DNA of 64,000 bases from contig NZ_FODD01000020.1 in NCBI RefSeq assembly GCF_900110255.1, forward strand, positions 108,756 through 172,755. Reading direction: 5' to 3'. Position numbers and translations under genes: made by a program. The notes below the pieces were generated by a model. The model did not search any database. It was not told where the DNA came from and worked only from the letters and a program-made list of their open reading frames with translations. This stretch comes from Actinacidiphila rubida (lineage in GTDB: Bacteria > Actinomycetota > Actinomycetes > Streptomycetales > Streptomycetaceae). This document shows, piece by piece, positions 15,648-23,307 of this stretch; within the stretch, counting starts at the first letter, position 1; each line of letters starts with the position of its first letter.

Positions 15648-16859
15648 ATGAGCAGCCAGGCAGCACGCACGTCCGTGATCGTCGCAGGTGCCCGCACGCC
15701 GATGGGCCGCCTGCTCGGCGGTCTGCGCGGCTTCACCGGGGTGGACCTCGGTGGCATCGCGATCAAGGCCGCCCTCGAACGGGCCGGGATCTCCGGCGAC
15801 CAGGTGCAGTACGTGATCATGGGCCAGGTGCTGCAGGCGGGCGCCGGCCAGATCCCCGCCCGCCAGGCGGCGGTCAAGGCCGGCATCCCCATGAGCGTCC
15901 CCGCGCTCACCGTCAACAAGGTCTGCCTGTCGGGCCTGGACGCCATCGCGCTCGCCGACCAGCTCATCCGGGCGGGCGAGTTCGACATCGTGGTGGCCGG
16001 CGGCCAGGAGTCCATGACCAACGCCCCGCACCTGCTGCCCAAGGCCCGCGAGGGCCACAAGTACGGGGCGATCGAGATGCTCGACGCGATGGCGTACGAC
16101 GGCCTCACCGACGCGTTCGAGGGCATCGCGATGGGCGAGTCCACCGAGAAGCACAACGGCCGGCTGGGCATCGAGCGGGCCCCGCAGGACGAGTTCGGCG
16201 CGCTGTCCCACCAGCGGGCCGCCGCCGCCCAGAAGAACGGCCTCTTCGAGGCCGAGATCGTGCCGGTCGAGGTCCCGCAGCGCAAGGGCGACCCGGTGCT
16301 GGTCAGCCAGGACGAGGGCATCCGCCCGGAGACCACCGCCGAGGGCCTGTCGAAGCTGCGCCCCGCGTTCCCCGACGCCTCGGGTGCCGGCACCATCACG
16401 GCCGGCACGTCCTCGCCGATCTCCGACGGCGCCGCCGCCGTCGTGGTGATGAGCAAGGCCAAGGCCGAGGAGCTGGGCCTGGAGTGGCTCGCCGAGATCG
16501 GCGCCCACGGCAACGTGGCCGGCCCCGACAACTCGCTGCAGTCCCAGCCGTCCCACGCCATCCGGCACGCCCTGGGCAAGGCCGGGCTCGGCGTCGACGA
16601 CCTCGACCTGATCGAGATCAACGAGGCGTTCGCCGCGGTCGCCGTCCAGTCCATGAAGGACCTGGGCGTCACCACCGACAAGGTGAACGTCAACGGCGGT
16701 GCCATCGCCCTCGGCCACCCGATCGGCATGTCGGGAGCCCGTATCGTGCTGCACCTGGCACTGGAGCTCAAGCGCCGCGGCGGCGGCACCGGCGCGGCCG
16801 CGCTCTGCGGCGGCGGCGGCCAGGGCGACGCCCTGATCATCCACGTGCCGGGCAACTGA
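15648..16859 (+). CDS. Acetyl-CoA C-acetyltransferase (thiolase)
   Basis: 403 aa. A biosynthetic/degradative thiolase condensing two acetyl-CoA to acetoacetyl-CoA or cleaving it. The nucleophilic Cys is C93 in VNKVCLSGLDA; the NEAFAAVAV, GGAIALGHPIGMSG (active-site His) and ALCGGGGQGDA (second Cys) motifs are all intact. The start ATG follows GAAGGGG at about 7 nt. It is divergent from mce and is followed after 109 nt by meaB in the same direction. It probably supplies or consumes acetoacetyl-CoA together with the dehydrogenase at 424. Confidence 0.94.
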   Translation: MSSQAARTSVIVAGARTPMGRLLGGLRGFTGVDLGGIAIKAALERAGISGDQVQYVIMGQVLQAGAGQIPARQAAVKAGIPMSVPALTVNKVCLSGLDAIALADQLIRAGEFDIVVAGGQESMTNAPHLLPKAREGHKYGAIEMLDAMAYDGLTDAFEGIAMGESTEKHNGRLGIERAPQDEFGALSHQRAAAAQKNGLFEAEIVPVEVPQRKGDPVLVSQDEGIRPETTAEGLSKLRPAFPDASGAGTITAGTSSPISDGAAAVVVMSKAKAEELGLEWLAEIGAHGNVAGPDNSLQSQPSHAIRHALGKAGLGVDDLDLIEINEAFAAVAVQSMKDLGVTTDKVNVNGGAIALGHPIGMSGARIVLHLALELKRRGGGTGAAALCGGGGQGDALIIHVPGN

Positions 16860-16910
16860 GACACGGGAACGCGACGGGACGCGACGGCGGGCGCGGGGGA
16901 CCCCGGGCCC

Positions 16911-16955
16911 CCGGGAACTCCAGGAACCCCAGGCACCCCAGGCACCCCAGGAACG
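16911..16955. repeat. 9-bp tandem repeat before meaB
   Basis: Five adjacent copies of CCRGGMACY-type units: CCGGGAACT, CCAGGAACC, CCAGGCACC, CCAGGCACC, CCAGGAACG. It fills most of the thiolase-meaB gap and ends against the meaB ribosome site. Confidence 0.75.
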
Positions 16956-16968
16956 GAGAAGCGGTTCG

Positions 16969-17925
16969 ATGGTGGACGTTGACCAGCTGGTGCGGGACGC
17001 CCGGGACGGGCGGCCGCGCGCGGTGGCCCGGCTGATCTCGCTGGTGGAGGGGGCGTCCCCGCAACTGCGCGAGGTGATGGCGGCGCTCGCGCCGCTGACC
17101 GGCGGCGCCTACGTCGTCGGCCTGACCGGCTCGCCCGGCGTCGGCAAGTCCACGTCCACCTCGGCCCTCGTCACCGCCTACCGCAAGGCGGGCCGCAGGG
17201 TCGGGGTGCTCGCCGTCGACCCGTCCTCGCCGTTCTCCGGCGGAGCCCTGCTCGGCGACCGCGTCCGGATGTCCGAGCACGCCTCGGACCCCGGCGTCTA
17301 CATCCGCTCGATGGCCACCCGCGGCCACCTCGGCGGCCTCGCCTGGGCCGCCCCGCAGGCGATCCGCGTGCTGGACGCCGCGGGCTGCGAGGTGATCCTC
17401 GTGGAGACGGTCGGTGTCGGGCAGTCCGAGGTGGAGATCGCGGCGCAGGCCGACACCTCCGTGGTGCTGCTGGCGCCCGGCATGGGCGACGGCATCCAGG
17501 CCGCGAAGGCCGGCATCCTGGAGATCGGCGACGTCTACGTGGTGAACAAGGCCGACCGCGACGGCGCGGACGCCACGGCCCGCGAGCTCAACCACATGCT
17601 GGGCCTGGGCGAGTCCCGTGCGCCCGGCGACTGGCGGCCGCCCATCGTCAAGACCGTGGCCGCGCGCGCCGAGGGCATCGACGAGGTCGTGGAGGCGCTG
17701 GAGAAGCACCGCGCGTGGATGGAGGCCGCCGGCGTGCTGGCGGAGCGCCGGGCCAGGCGCGCGGCCGGCGAGATCGAGACGATCGCGCTGACCGCCCTGC
17801 GGGCCCGGATCGGCGACGTGCACGGCGACCAGCACCTGGCCGGGCTCGCCGCCAAGGTCGTCGACGGCGCCCTCGACCCCTACGCGGCGGCCGACGAGCT
17901 GGTCGCGGAGCTGACCCGCGCCTGA
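16969..17925 (+). CDS. meaB: MeaB-type G protein, methylmalonyl/acyl-CoA mutase chaperone
   Basis: 318 aa. MeaB GTPases protect B12-dependent mutases and gate cofactor loading. Visible: P-loop GLTGSPGVGKST near residues 49-60, switch region DPSSPFSGGALLGDRVRM, ETVGVGQSE (Walker B/switch II), and NKAD for guanine recognition. The C-terminal arm (RRAAGEIETIALTALRARIGDVH) is the dimerisation helix region. The start ATG has GGAG about 10 nt upstream. It lies in an operon-like order with thiolase. The nearest mutase in the window is icmA, 16 kb away, so the client could be IcmA or a methylmalonyl-CoA mutase elsewhere. Confidence 0.92.
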   Translation: MVDVDQLVRDARDGRPRAVARLISLVEGASPQLREVMAALAPLTGGAYVVGLTGSPGVGKSTSTSALVTAYRKAGRRVGVLAVDPSSPFSGGALLGDRVRMSEHASDPGVYIRSMATRGHLGGLAWAAPQAIRVLDAAGCEVILVETVGVGQSEVEIAAQADTSVVLLAPGMGDGIQAAKAGILEIGDVYVVNKADRDGADATARELNHMLGLGESRAPGDWRPPIVKTVAARAEGIDEVVEALEKHRAWMEAAGVLAERRARRAAGEIETIALTALRARIGDVHGDQHLAGLAAKVVDGALDPYAAADELVAELTRA

Positions 17926-17947
17926 CGGGCGCGGGTGACGGCGTGCC

Positions 17948-17972
17948 GCCGCCCGTCCGGTGGGCGGGCGGC
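17948..17972. terminator. meaB terminator hairpin
   Basis: GCCGCCCG, 9-nt loop, CGGGCGGC, just after the meaB stop and between convergent genes. Confidence 0.6.
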
Positions 17973-17993
17973 GCGCGTCGGCGGGACGGCCCC

Positions 17994-18015
17994 GGCCCGG
18001 GCGCGCGCCCGGGCC
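17994..18015. terminator. 22-bp perfect palindrome between convergent genes
   Basis: The half-site GGCCCGGGCGC is followed at once by its exact complement, so the 22 bp are self-complementary without a loop. It stands 20 nt past the stop of the convergent marR gene. It most likely acts as a bidirectional terminator; a protein-binding role is possible. Confidence 0.6.
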
Positions 18016-18034
18016 GCGAGGGCGCCACCCGGCG

Positions 18035-18523
18035 TCAGCCGCCCAGGCGCTCCGCGCGCAGGTGCTGGGCCACCGGCAGCATCGCCTGGTGGTACGAGGT
18101 GAGGTCCTCGGGCGTGATCAGGTCGATGAAATGGGCGCGCACGGACGCGACATGGCGCGGCGCGACCTGCCGCATCGTGTCCCAGCCCTGCTCCGTGAGC
18201 ACCGCGTAGAGCCCGCGGCGGTCCTCCGCGCAGTCCTCCCGGCGGACCAGCCCCGCCGCCTCCATGCGGGTGATCTGGTGCGAGAGGCGGCTCTTGGACT
18301 GGAGCGTCGAGCGGGCCAGATCGCTCATGCGCATCCGGTGCTCGTCCGCCTCCGAGAGGTTGACCAGGATCTCGTAGTCGTTGTTCGTCAGCCCGAAGGG
18401 CTGCAGATCGCGCTCGAGCTGGTACATCAGCAGCCGGCTGACATCGAGGTGGACGCGCCACGCTCGCTGCTCGTCCTCGCTGAGCCAGTCGTCCGTGACG
18501 CGCTCCGCAGTGTCGGTCTCCAT
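18035..18523 (-). CDS. MarR-family transcriptional regulator
   Basis: 162 aa. The winged-helix DNA-binding core spans residues ~45-115: YEILVNLSEADEHRMRMSDLAR, then LQSKSRLSHQITRMEAAGLVRRE as the recognition helix, and a wing with DRRGLYAVLTEQG. The flanking N- and C-terminal helices form the dimer. The start ATG is preceded by a TAGGAT -10-like box at 6 nt and no ribosome site, so a leaderless mRNA is likely. It is convergent with meaB. No ligand can be inferred. Confidence 0.9.
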   Translation of the reverse strand: METDTAERVTDDWLSEDEQRAWRVHLDVSRLLMYQLERDLQPFGLTNNDYEILVNLSEADEHRMRMSDLARSTLQSKSRLSHQITRMEAAGLVRREDCAEDRRGLYAVLTEQGWDTMRQVAPRHVASVRAHFIDLITPEDLTSYHQAMLPVAQHLRAERLGG

Positions 18524-18529
18524 GGGGGA

Positions 18530-18535
18530 ATCCTA
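18530..18535 (-). promoter_or_regulatory. -10 box of the MarR gene at 18035
   Basis: TAGGAT on the minus strand, 6 nt before the ATG. Confidence 0.4.
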
Positions 18536-18616
18536 CCGGCGGTTGAATCGCGGAGGATCGCCAGGGTAGCCATACGGTCACCGTGAGAAACGATGCCGGC
18601 GCGCGCATGATTACGC

Positions 18617-18649
18617 GCTCGCCGCTCGCCGCTCGCCGCTCGCCGCTCG
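18617..18649. repeat. 7-bp tandem repeat
   Basis: GCTCGCC repeated four times plus a partial fifth copy, in the gap between divergent marR and arsR. A simple-sequence tract prone to length change. Confidence 0.8.
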
Positions 18650-18690
18650 ACGTCCGGGCCCCGGCGCGCCGGGAGCCTCCTCCAGTTGAC

Positions 18691-18717
18691 GCTTGATTAA
18701 GCACATGCTTGATTAAG
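18691..18717. promoter_or_regulatory. Operator and direct repeats in front of arsR
   Basis: GCTTGATTAAG occurs twice (18691-18701 and 18707-18717). Between and across them lies the dyad ATTAAGCA-CA-TGCTTGAT (18696-18713, 7 of 8 positions paired), ending 7 nt before the arsR ATG. The AT-rich dyad stands out in this GC-rich sequence and fits an ArsR autoregulatory site. Confidence 0.6.
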
Positions 18718-18720
18718 AGC

Positions 18721-19086
18721 ATGAGCACTCCCGTGGACGACCGGCGCCTGGACGCCGTCTTCATGTCACTGGCCGACCCCACCAGGCGTGACATCCTCAA
18801 GCGCCTGTCGGCGGGCGACGCGACCGTCAAGGAGCTCGCCGAGCCGTACGCGATGACCCTGCAGGCCGTGTCGCAGCACATCCGCGTCCTGGAGCAGTCC
18901 GGGCTGATCAGCCGGGGCCGCTACCGGCAGACCCGGCCCTGCCGGCTCGAACCGGAGGTCCTGGAGGCCGCGGTGTCGTGGATCGAGGAGAGCCGGCGCA
19001 CCTGGTCCGCGCGCATGGACCGGCTGGAGGCGCACTTGGAGCGCCTGCAGGAGCAGGCCCGGGACGCGGAGCAGGAGGAGCGGTGA
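18721..19086 (+). CDS. ArsR-family transcriptional regulator
   Basis: 121 aa. One winged helix: RRLDAVFMSLADPTRRDILKRL, then VKELAEPYAMTLQAVSQHIRVLEQSGLISR (recognition helix SQHIRVLE). There are no metal-binding CxC motifs, so it belongs to the non-metal ArsR group that is usually paired with SRPBCC genes. The start ATG directly follows the operator-like repeats. Its stop overlaps the GTG of the next gene by 4 nt, giving translational coupling. It is expected to repress its own operon. Confidence 0.9.
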   Translation: MSTPVDDRRLDAVFMSLADPTRRDILKRLSAGDATVKELAEPYAMTLQAVSQHIRVLEQSGLISRGRYRQTRPCRLEPEVLEAAVSWIEESRRTWSARMDRLEAHLERLQEQARDAEQEER

Positions 19087-19526
19087 GCGAGGACGCGTTC
19101 GTCTACCGGCGGACCTTCGACGCCCCGCGCGACCTGGTGTGGCGCTGCCTCACCGAGCCCGCCGAACTCGCGCGGTTCTGGGGTCCGCGCGGCATGAGCA
19201 CCCCCCTCGACGGCATCGTCGTCGAGCTGAGGCCCGGCGGCCGCTTCGAGACGCTGATGACCGGCGAGCACGGCAGTCACCGCATGGTCGCCGTCTTCAC
19301 CGAGGTCGTCCCGCCGGAGCGGCTGGCCTGGACCGAGCGGGCCAGCGGCATGGAGACCACCAGCACCCTCCAGGACCTCGGCGACGGGCGGACCGAGGTC
19401 GTCATCCATCAGCGGCACGTGCCCGAGGCGATGCGCGTCCCCGAGGCCCGCGCCGGCTTCCTCACGTCCCTCGACAAGCTCGAGGCGCACCTCGCCTCGC
19501 TGACGCAAGGAAAGGACGGATCATGA
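19083..19526 (+). CDS. SRPBCC (AHSA1-like) domain protein
   Basis: 147 aa START/Bet v1-like fold of the activator-of-Hsp90-ATPase type. The opening FVYRRTFDAPRDLVWRCLT, FWGPRGM and WTERASGME segments are typical of the family. These proteins bind hydrophobic ligands in a cavity; no catalytic residues can be assigned. It starts at GTG 19083 overlapping the arsR stop (GTGA), and its own stop overlaps the next ATG (ATGA). The middle gene of a three-gene operon. Confidence 0.88.
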   Translation: MSEDAFVYRRTFDAPRDLVWRCLTEPAELARFWGPRGMSTPLDGIVVELRPGGRFETLMTGEHGSHRMVAVFTEVVPPERLAWTERASGMETTSTLQDLGDGRTEVVIHQRHVPEAMRVPEARAGFLTSLDKLEAHLASLTQGKDGS

Positions 19527-20119
19527 CCGATCAGCAGCCCTGGGTGGCGACGGCGTACACCCGCCTCGCCGACCTCCTCGACGACGGGCCCGCGGAGGCC
19601 TGGGACGCGCCCTCGCTGTGCGAGAAGTGGCTCGTCCGGCACGTCGTCGCCCACGTCACGATGCCCGTGCGGCTCACGCCCGAGCGGTTCGGGGCGGAGA
19701 TGGCCGCGGCGGGCGGCGACTTCACGGTGCTCTCCGACACCGTCGCCGCGCGCGACGCGGCGCTGCCCGCCGCCGACCTGCTGGCACAGCTCCGGTCGCC
19801 GGAGCTGCACGCGTGGCAGCCGCCGGGCGGCGGCGCGGACGGCGCGCTCAGCCACGCCGTCATCCACTCCCTCGACGTCACCGTCGCCCTCGACCGGCCC
19901 GCGGCCGCGCCCGCGGACGCGCTCACCGCGGTCCTCGGGCAGCTCACCGCGTCCGGAGGCGGCTGGTTCGGGGTGGACCTGTCCGGTGTGCGGCTCGATG
20001 CCTCGGACGCGGACTGGAACTGGGGAGCGGGCACGACCGTGCGTGCCGGCAGCGGTGAGCTGGTGTCCCTGCTGAGCGGCCGGACGCTGCCCGACGGACG
20101 GGCGCTGCCCCGCGGTTGA
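19523..20119 (+). CDS. Maleylpyruvate isomerase-family mycothiol-dependent enzyme
   Basis: 198 aa. DinB-like four-helix MDMPI N-terminal domain: WDAPSLCEKWLVRHVVAHV, then ALSHAVIHSLDVTVAL, giving the scattered His ligands (HxxxH, HxxD) that bind a divalent metal in mycothiol S-transferases. The sequence after residue ~150 is a short C-terminal domain. Actinobacteria use mycothiol instead of glutathione, so the operon arsR-SRPBCC-MDMPI looks like a small stress or detoxification unit (inference). The start ATG overlaps the preceding stop by 4 nt, with AAGGA upstream. Confidence 0.82.
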   Translation: MTDQQPWVATAYTRLADLLDDGPAEAWDAPSLCEKWLVRHVVAHVTMPVRLTPERFGAEMAAAGGDFTVLSDTVAARDAALPAADLLAQLRSPELHAWQPPGGGADGALSHAVIHSLDVTVALDRPAAAPADALTAVLGQLTASGGGWFGVDLSGVRLDASDADWNWGAGTTVRAGSGELVSLLSGRTLPDGRALPRG

Positions 20120-20184
20120 GGCGCGCCCGGCCGTGGATGGCCGGTCGCCGGTCGCCGTTCGCCTTTTACCGGACGCGGACGCGG

Positions 20185-20216
20185 GCGCTGCCCGCGGACG
20201 GGTCCGCGGGCAGCGC
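20185..20216. terminator. Strong bidirectional hairpin
   Basis: A 14-bp perfect stem (GCGCTGCCCGCGGA / TCCGCGGGCAGCGC) with a CGGG loop, between the mycothiol-enzyme gene and the convergent AIM24 operon. Confidence 0.8.
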
Positions 20217-20225
20217 GGGCCGGTG

Positions 20226-20954
20226 TCAGCGGCCCGCGCCGGCGCCGGGCACGCCCGGTCCCGCCTGCCCGGGCACGCCCCCGGTGTTCACCTCGCCCAT
20301 CAGCGTCTCCGTGGACTGCAGCAGCACCTGACCCGCCCCGGAGAACTCGAACTGGTGCTCCTCGCCGGAGGCGCCGCCGATGCCGGTCAGCGCCCGGATG
20401 CCGCCGAGCACACCGCGCATGTACGCGTGGTCGTAGTGGTGGCACGGCGACGGGCAGTCCGCCCAGCCCACCAGCGCCTGCGGGTCGACCCGGATCGGCG
20501 GCTCGACGAAGTGCACCGCGCCGTTGGACGCCGCGACGAACGTGCCGGTGCCGATCAGCGTCAGGAAGCCCGGGATGATCGACTGCTTGAGGGCCAGGCC
20601 CGGCTGGAACGCCAGCAGGTTCCCCGACCGGATCGTCAGGTTGCCCTCGTCCAGGTCGTACGAGTTGATGTCGTACGACCGGTCGGCCAGCAGCATCTTG
20701 CCGCGGCCCTGCGCGACCACCCAGTCCGCGGCGTGCAGCGGCGAGTGGAAGTTCGCCGCGACCAGCCGGTCCAGCGGGCCGTGGCCGATGGCGTGGAAGT
20801 CGACCTGCCCGTAGTAGGCGATCATCTTCCCCTTCTGCAGGAACCACTGACCGTCCAACTCGACGCTGAACGCGTACGGGTTGACGTTGTCGTTCGACGG
20901 CAGCGAGTACGGGTCGAACACGACCGGTCCGGCCCCGGGCGCGGACACGCTCAC
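20226..20954 (-). CDS. AIM24-family protein (third of three)
   Basis: 242 aa. AIM24/TerB-neighbour family of beta-helical proteins; mitochondrial AIM24 affects membrane organisation, and the bacterial role is unknown. It has family phrases such as FLQKGKMIAYYGQVDF, GNLLAFQPGL and the C-terminal HQFEFSGAGQVLLQSTE. An unusual HYDHAYMRGVLGG insertion with a Cys/His cluster (CPSPCHHYDH) separates it from its two neighbours. Its start overlaps the stop of the preceding AIM24 gene by 4 nt. Last gene of the DUF2127-AIM24 operon, followed by a strong terminator. Confidence 0.85.
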   Translation of the reverse strand: MSVSAPGAGPVVFDPYSLPSNDNVNPYAFSVELDGQWFLQKGKMIAYYGQVDFHAIGHGPLDRLVAANFHSPLHAADWVVAQGRGKMLLADRSYDINSYDLDEGNLTIRSGNLLAFQPGLALKQSIIPGFLTLIGTGTFVAASNGAVHFVEPPIRVDPQALVGWADCPSPCHHYDHAYMRGVLGGIRALTGIGGASGEEHQFEFSGAGQVLLQSTETLMGEVNTGGVPGQAGPGVPGAGAGR

Positions 20955-21601
20955 AGCTTCTCCTCCGACGCCTGCACGTACACCATTCCCTGTCCGGACA
21001 GCTCCAGCTGGAACGCCTCGCCCGAGCCGCGGCCGACCATCTCGCGCCAGCCCAGCGCGGCCGTCAGCTTGTTGCGGACGTCGCCGCGGTGGGCCACGTA
21101 CGCCTGCGGGTCCACGTGCACCGGGTGCTGCGGGGTGATCGGCAGCTCGATGACGCCGCCGTGCGCCATCACCGCGACCGAGCCCTTGCCCCGCAACGTC
21201 GTGGTGAACAGGCCCTGGCCGGTGACCTGGCCGCGTATCACGCCCATCACGCCGCCCTGCGAGCCCATGAACATCGTGCCCTGCTGGAGCGAGCCGTCGA
21301 AAGCGAGCAGCCGGTCGGCCTCCACGTAGAGCGTCTCGCCGGTGAGGTCGACGGTGTGGATGTGGTGGCCGCCGTGCCCGAACATCACCGAGCCGTGGCC
21401 CTCGACCGTCATCAGCGGGGTCGCCTCGTTCGCCAGCCGGCGGCCGATCATCGCCATCGCGCCGCCCTGCCCGCCGGTGATGTTCGGGGTGAACGACACC
21501 TGGCCGCGGTAGGCGAGCATCGCGCCGCGCTGGCTGAACATCCGCTGTCCGGGCCCGATCGGCGCCTCGACCATCTTGGAGTTGATCCGGGTGAACGGCA
21601 T
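20951..21601 (-). CDS. AIM24-family protein (second of three)
   Basis: 216 aa. It begins MPFTRINSKMVEAPIGPGQRMFSQRGAMLAYRGQV and shares with its neighbours the order: opening strand pair, GGQGGAM..RRLANEATPLM, VEGHGSVMFGHGG, LYVEADRLLAFDGSL, TTLRGKGSVAVM, VDPQAYVAHRGDV, and a last FQLELSGQGMVYVQASE. This is a full AIM24 domain with no signal or membrane segment. The ATG directly abuts the stop of the gene upstream with no gap, so it is read from the same mRNA. Confidence 0.87.
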   Translation of the reverse strand: MPFTRINSKMVEAPIGPGQRMFSQRGAMLAYRGQVSFTPNITGGQGGAMAMIGRRLANEATPLMTVEGHGSVMFGHGGHHIHTVDLTGETLYVEADRLLAFDGSLQQGTMFMGSQGGVMGVIRGQVTGQGLFTTTLRGKGSVAVMAHGGVIELPITPQHPVHVDPQAYVAHRGDVRNKLTAALGWREMVGRGSGEAFQLELSGQGMVYVQASEEKL

Positions 21602-22240
21602 CTAGAGCTGACCCCCGATCGTGTTGCGCTCGCTGGGCTGCACGTAGACCAGGCCCTCGCCCTCGAAGCGGATCTGGAAGCTCTCGCCGGAGCCCTCGCC
21701 CATCAGGGTGCGCCAGCCCACCGACGACTGGAGCTGCTGGCGCAGCTGCCCGGTGTGCGCCACGTACGCGCCGGGGTCGACGACCAGCGGGTAGGCGCCG
21801 GAGACCCGCAGCACGATCGCCGGGCCGTCGGACATGATCGCGGCCTGCCCGGTGCCCTCGACGGTGGTGGTGAACAGGCCGTTGCCCTGCGAGGCGCCGC
21901 GCAGCCCGGTGAAGGTGGTGCCGGTGCGCAGCGACGGTTCGGTGGCCAGCAGGTTGCTCGCCTCCACGTACAGCTTCTCGCCGGTCAGGCGCACCAGGTT
22001 GATCTCGGTGGCGCGGTCGGCGAAGTAACAGGTGCCGTGGCCCTTGACCTCCATGACGGCCATCGCCTCGCCGGTGATGCGGCGGGTCATCATGCCGCGC
22101 AGGCCCTCGCCGCCGCCGGTCATCTTCTTGAAGGTCATCTCACCGTCGTAGGCGACCATCGCGCCGTTCTTCGCCTTGACGGCGTCGCCCGCGAGGTCGA
22201 CGGCGAGCACCCGCGAGCCGTGCAGCCGGAACACCGCCAT
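21602..22240 (-). CDS. AIM24-family protein (first of three)
   Basis: 212 aa, starting MAVFRLHGSRVLAVDLAGDAVKAK. It has the same repeat order as the two following genes: RRITGEAMAVMEVKGHGTCYFAD, LYVEASNLLATEPSL, TTVEGTGQAAIM, VDPGAYVAHTGQL and FQIRFEGEGLVYVQPSE. I take the ATG at 22238-22240, 1 nt after the DUF2127 stop; longer starts would run into that gene. The three paralogues diverge strongly, so the triplication is old. Confidence 0.87.
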   Translation of the reverse strand: MAVFRLHGSRVLAVDLAGDAVKAKNGAMVAYDGEMTFKKMTGGGEGLRGMMTRRITGEAMAVMEVKGHGTCYFADRATEINLVRLTGEKLYVEASNLLATEPSLRTGTTFTGLRGASQGNGLFTTTVEGTGQAAIMSDGPAIVLRVSGAYPLVVDPGAYVAHTGQLRQQLQSSVGWRTLMGEGSGESFQIRFEGEGLVYVQPSERNTIGGQL

Positions 22241-22241
22241 G

Positions 22242-23099
22242 TCAGAGCTGGTCCGCCGCGCGCTGCCGCACCGGCAGCGGCTCCTTGCCCGGGCCGCCGG
22301 GGGCGCCGCCTGCGGCGGTGTCCGCGCCGCCGCGCCCAAGGTGCTCGCCCGCGGCCTCCTCGACCTCCATCAGTGACTCGCCGCGCCGTTCGGCCTCGAA
22401 CGCCGCGTGCCCGCCGCGCAGCCCGAACAGGCGCTTGCCGATGAGGATGTAGAGGACGGCGACGACGTTCAGCGCGAGCGTGCCGATCTTGAAGTAGCTG
22501 ATCTTCTCGGTCAGTTCGTAGATCTCGATCGGCAGGAAGGCCGCGGTGGCCACGACCGCCAGGTACTCCGCCCAGCGCTTGCCGAACCACAGCCCGACGC
22601 CCTCGACCACCTCGATCAGCGCGTACGCGCCCAGGCCCGCGGCCGCCTTCTGCAGCGTGGACTTCTTGTAGTCGAAGGTCTTCTGGATCGTGTCGACGAC
22701 CGGCGAGTGGTCCAGGTCGTAGCCGAAGTGCCGGGCCACCGGGCGGAAGACGGTCAGGTCCTTGTCGAAGAGCTCGCGCACCGAGTCCTGCGAGTTGCTG
22801 AACCTCCACACCGCCCAGGCGGCCAGGATCACCAGGAGCCCGCGCAGCACCCGCTCGACGGCCAGGAAGCGCAGGATGAACAGGTCGCGCAGCGCCCGCC
22901 CGCGCGGCACCAGCGGAGCCCGGTCGGCCGGACCCGAGCCGTGCGGCTCGCCCAGCACGAAGTCGCCGCAGCGCAGGCAGCGCCACGCGGTGCCGACCGC
23001 GGTGGGCGCGTGCAGCTTCTCCTTCAGCCGCGGCTCGTCCGGCGCGTACGTGATGTGGCCCTTGCGCGCGCAGTGCCGGCGGTCCCAGTCGATGCTCAT
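22242..23099 (-). CDS. DUF2127 membrane protein
   Basis: 285 aa. The N-terminal ~60 residues are soluble, with HCARKGH and WRCLRCGDF (CxxC), a possible zinc site. About four transmembrane helices follow (FLAVERVLRGLLVILAAWAVW; LGAYALIEVVEGVGLWFGKRW; YLAVVATAAFLPIEIYEL; ALNVVAVLYILIGKRLF), then a Gly/Glu-rich tail. DUF2127 has no established function known to me. It is the first gene of an operon with three AIM24 genes, which suggests a membrane partner for them. The start ATG has a distant AGGGA; start confidence is moderate. Confidence 0.85.
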   Translation of the reverse strand: MSIDWDRRHCARKGHITYAPDEPRLKEKLHAPTAVGTAWRCLRCGDFVLGEPHGSGPADRAPLVPRGRALRDLFILRFLAVERVLRGLLVILAAWAVWRFSNSQDSVRELFDKDLTVFRPVARHFGYDLDHSPVVDTIQKTFDYKKSTLQKAAAGLGAYALIEVVEGVGLWFGKRWAEYLAVVATAAFLPIEIYELTEKISYFKIGTLALNVVAVLYILIGKRLFGLRGGHAAFEAERRGESLMEVEEAAGEHLGRGGADTAAGGAPGGPGKEPLPVRQRAADQL

Positions 23100-23307
23100 C
23101 GGCTTCGGTGATCCCTGTGAGTGGTCGGTGGACGGACGGTACGTGCAAGGGGACGCTACCGTCCGGCGGGCGGTTGCCGACCCCCGTGCCGCGCCATCGA
23201 TACGGTCCGGTGATAATGGACGGCGAGCTTGTGATCACGTTCACAAGACTGACGCAGACGATCTCGCCCCGCTGCCACCGCAGCGCCCCCCGACAGATGA
23301 GGTTCCC

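Noticed and set aside
16969..17925. ArgK (arginine transport kinase) as the name for the MeaB gene
   Set aside because: ArgK is an old mis-annotation of this G-protein family; NKAD and the acyl-CoA gene context support MeaB.
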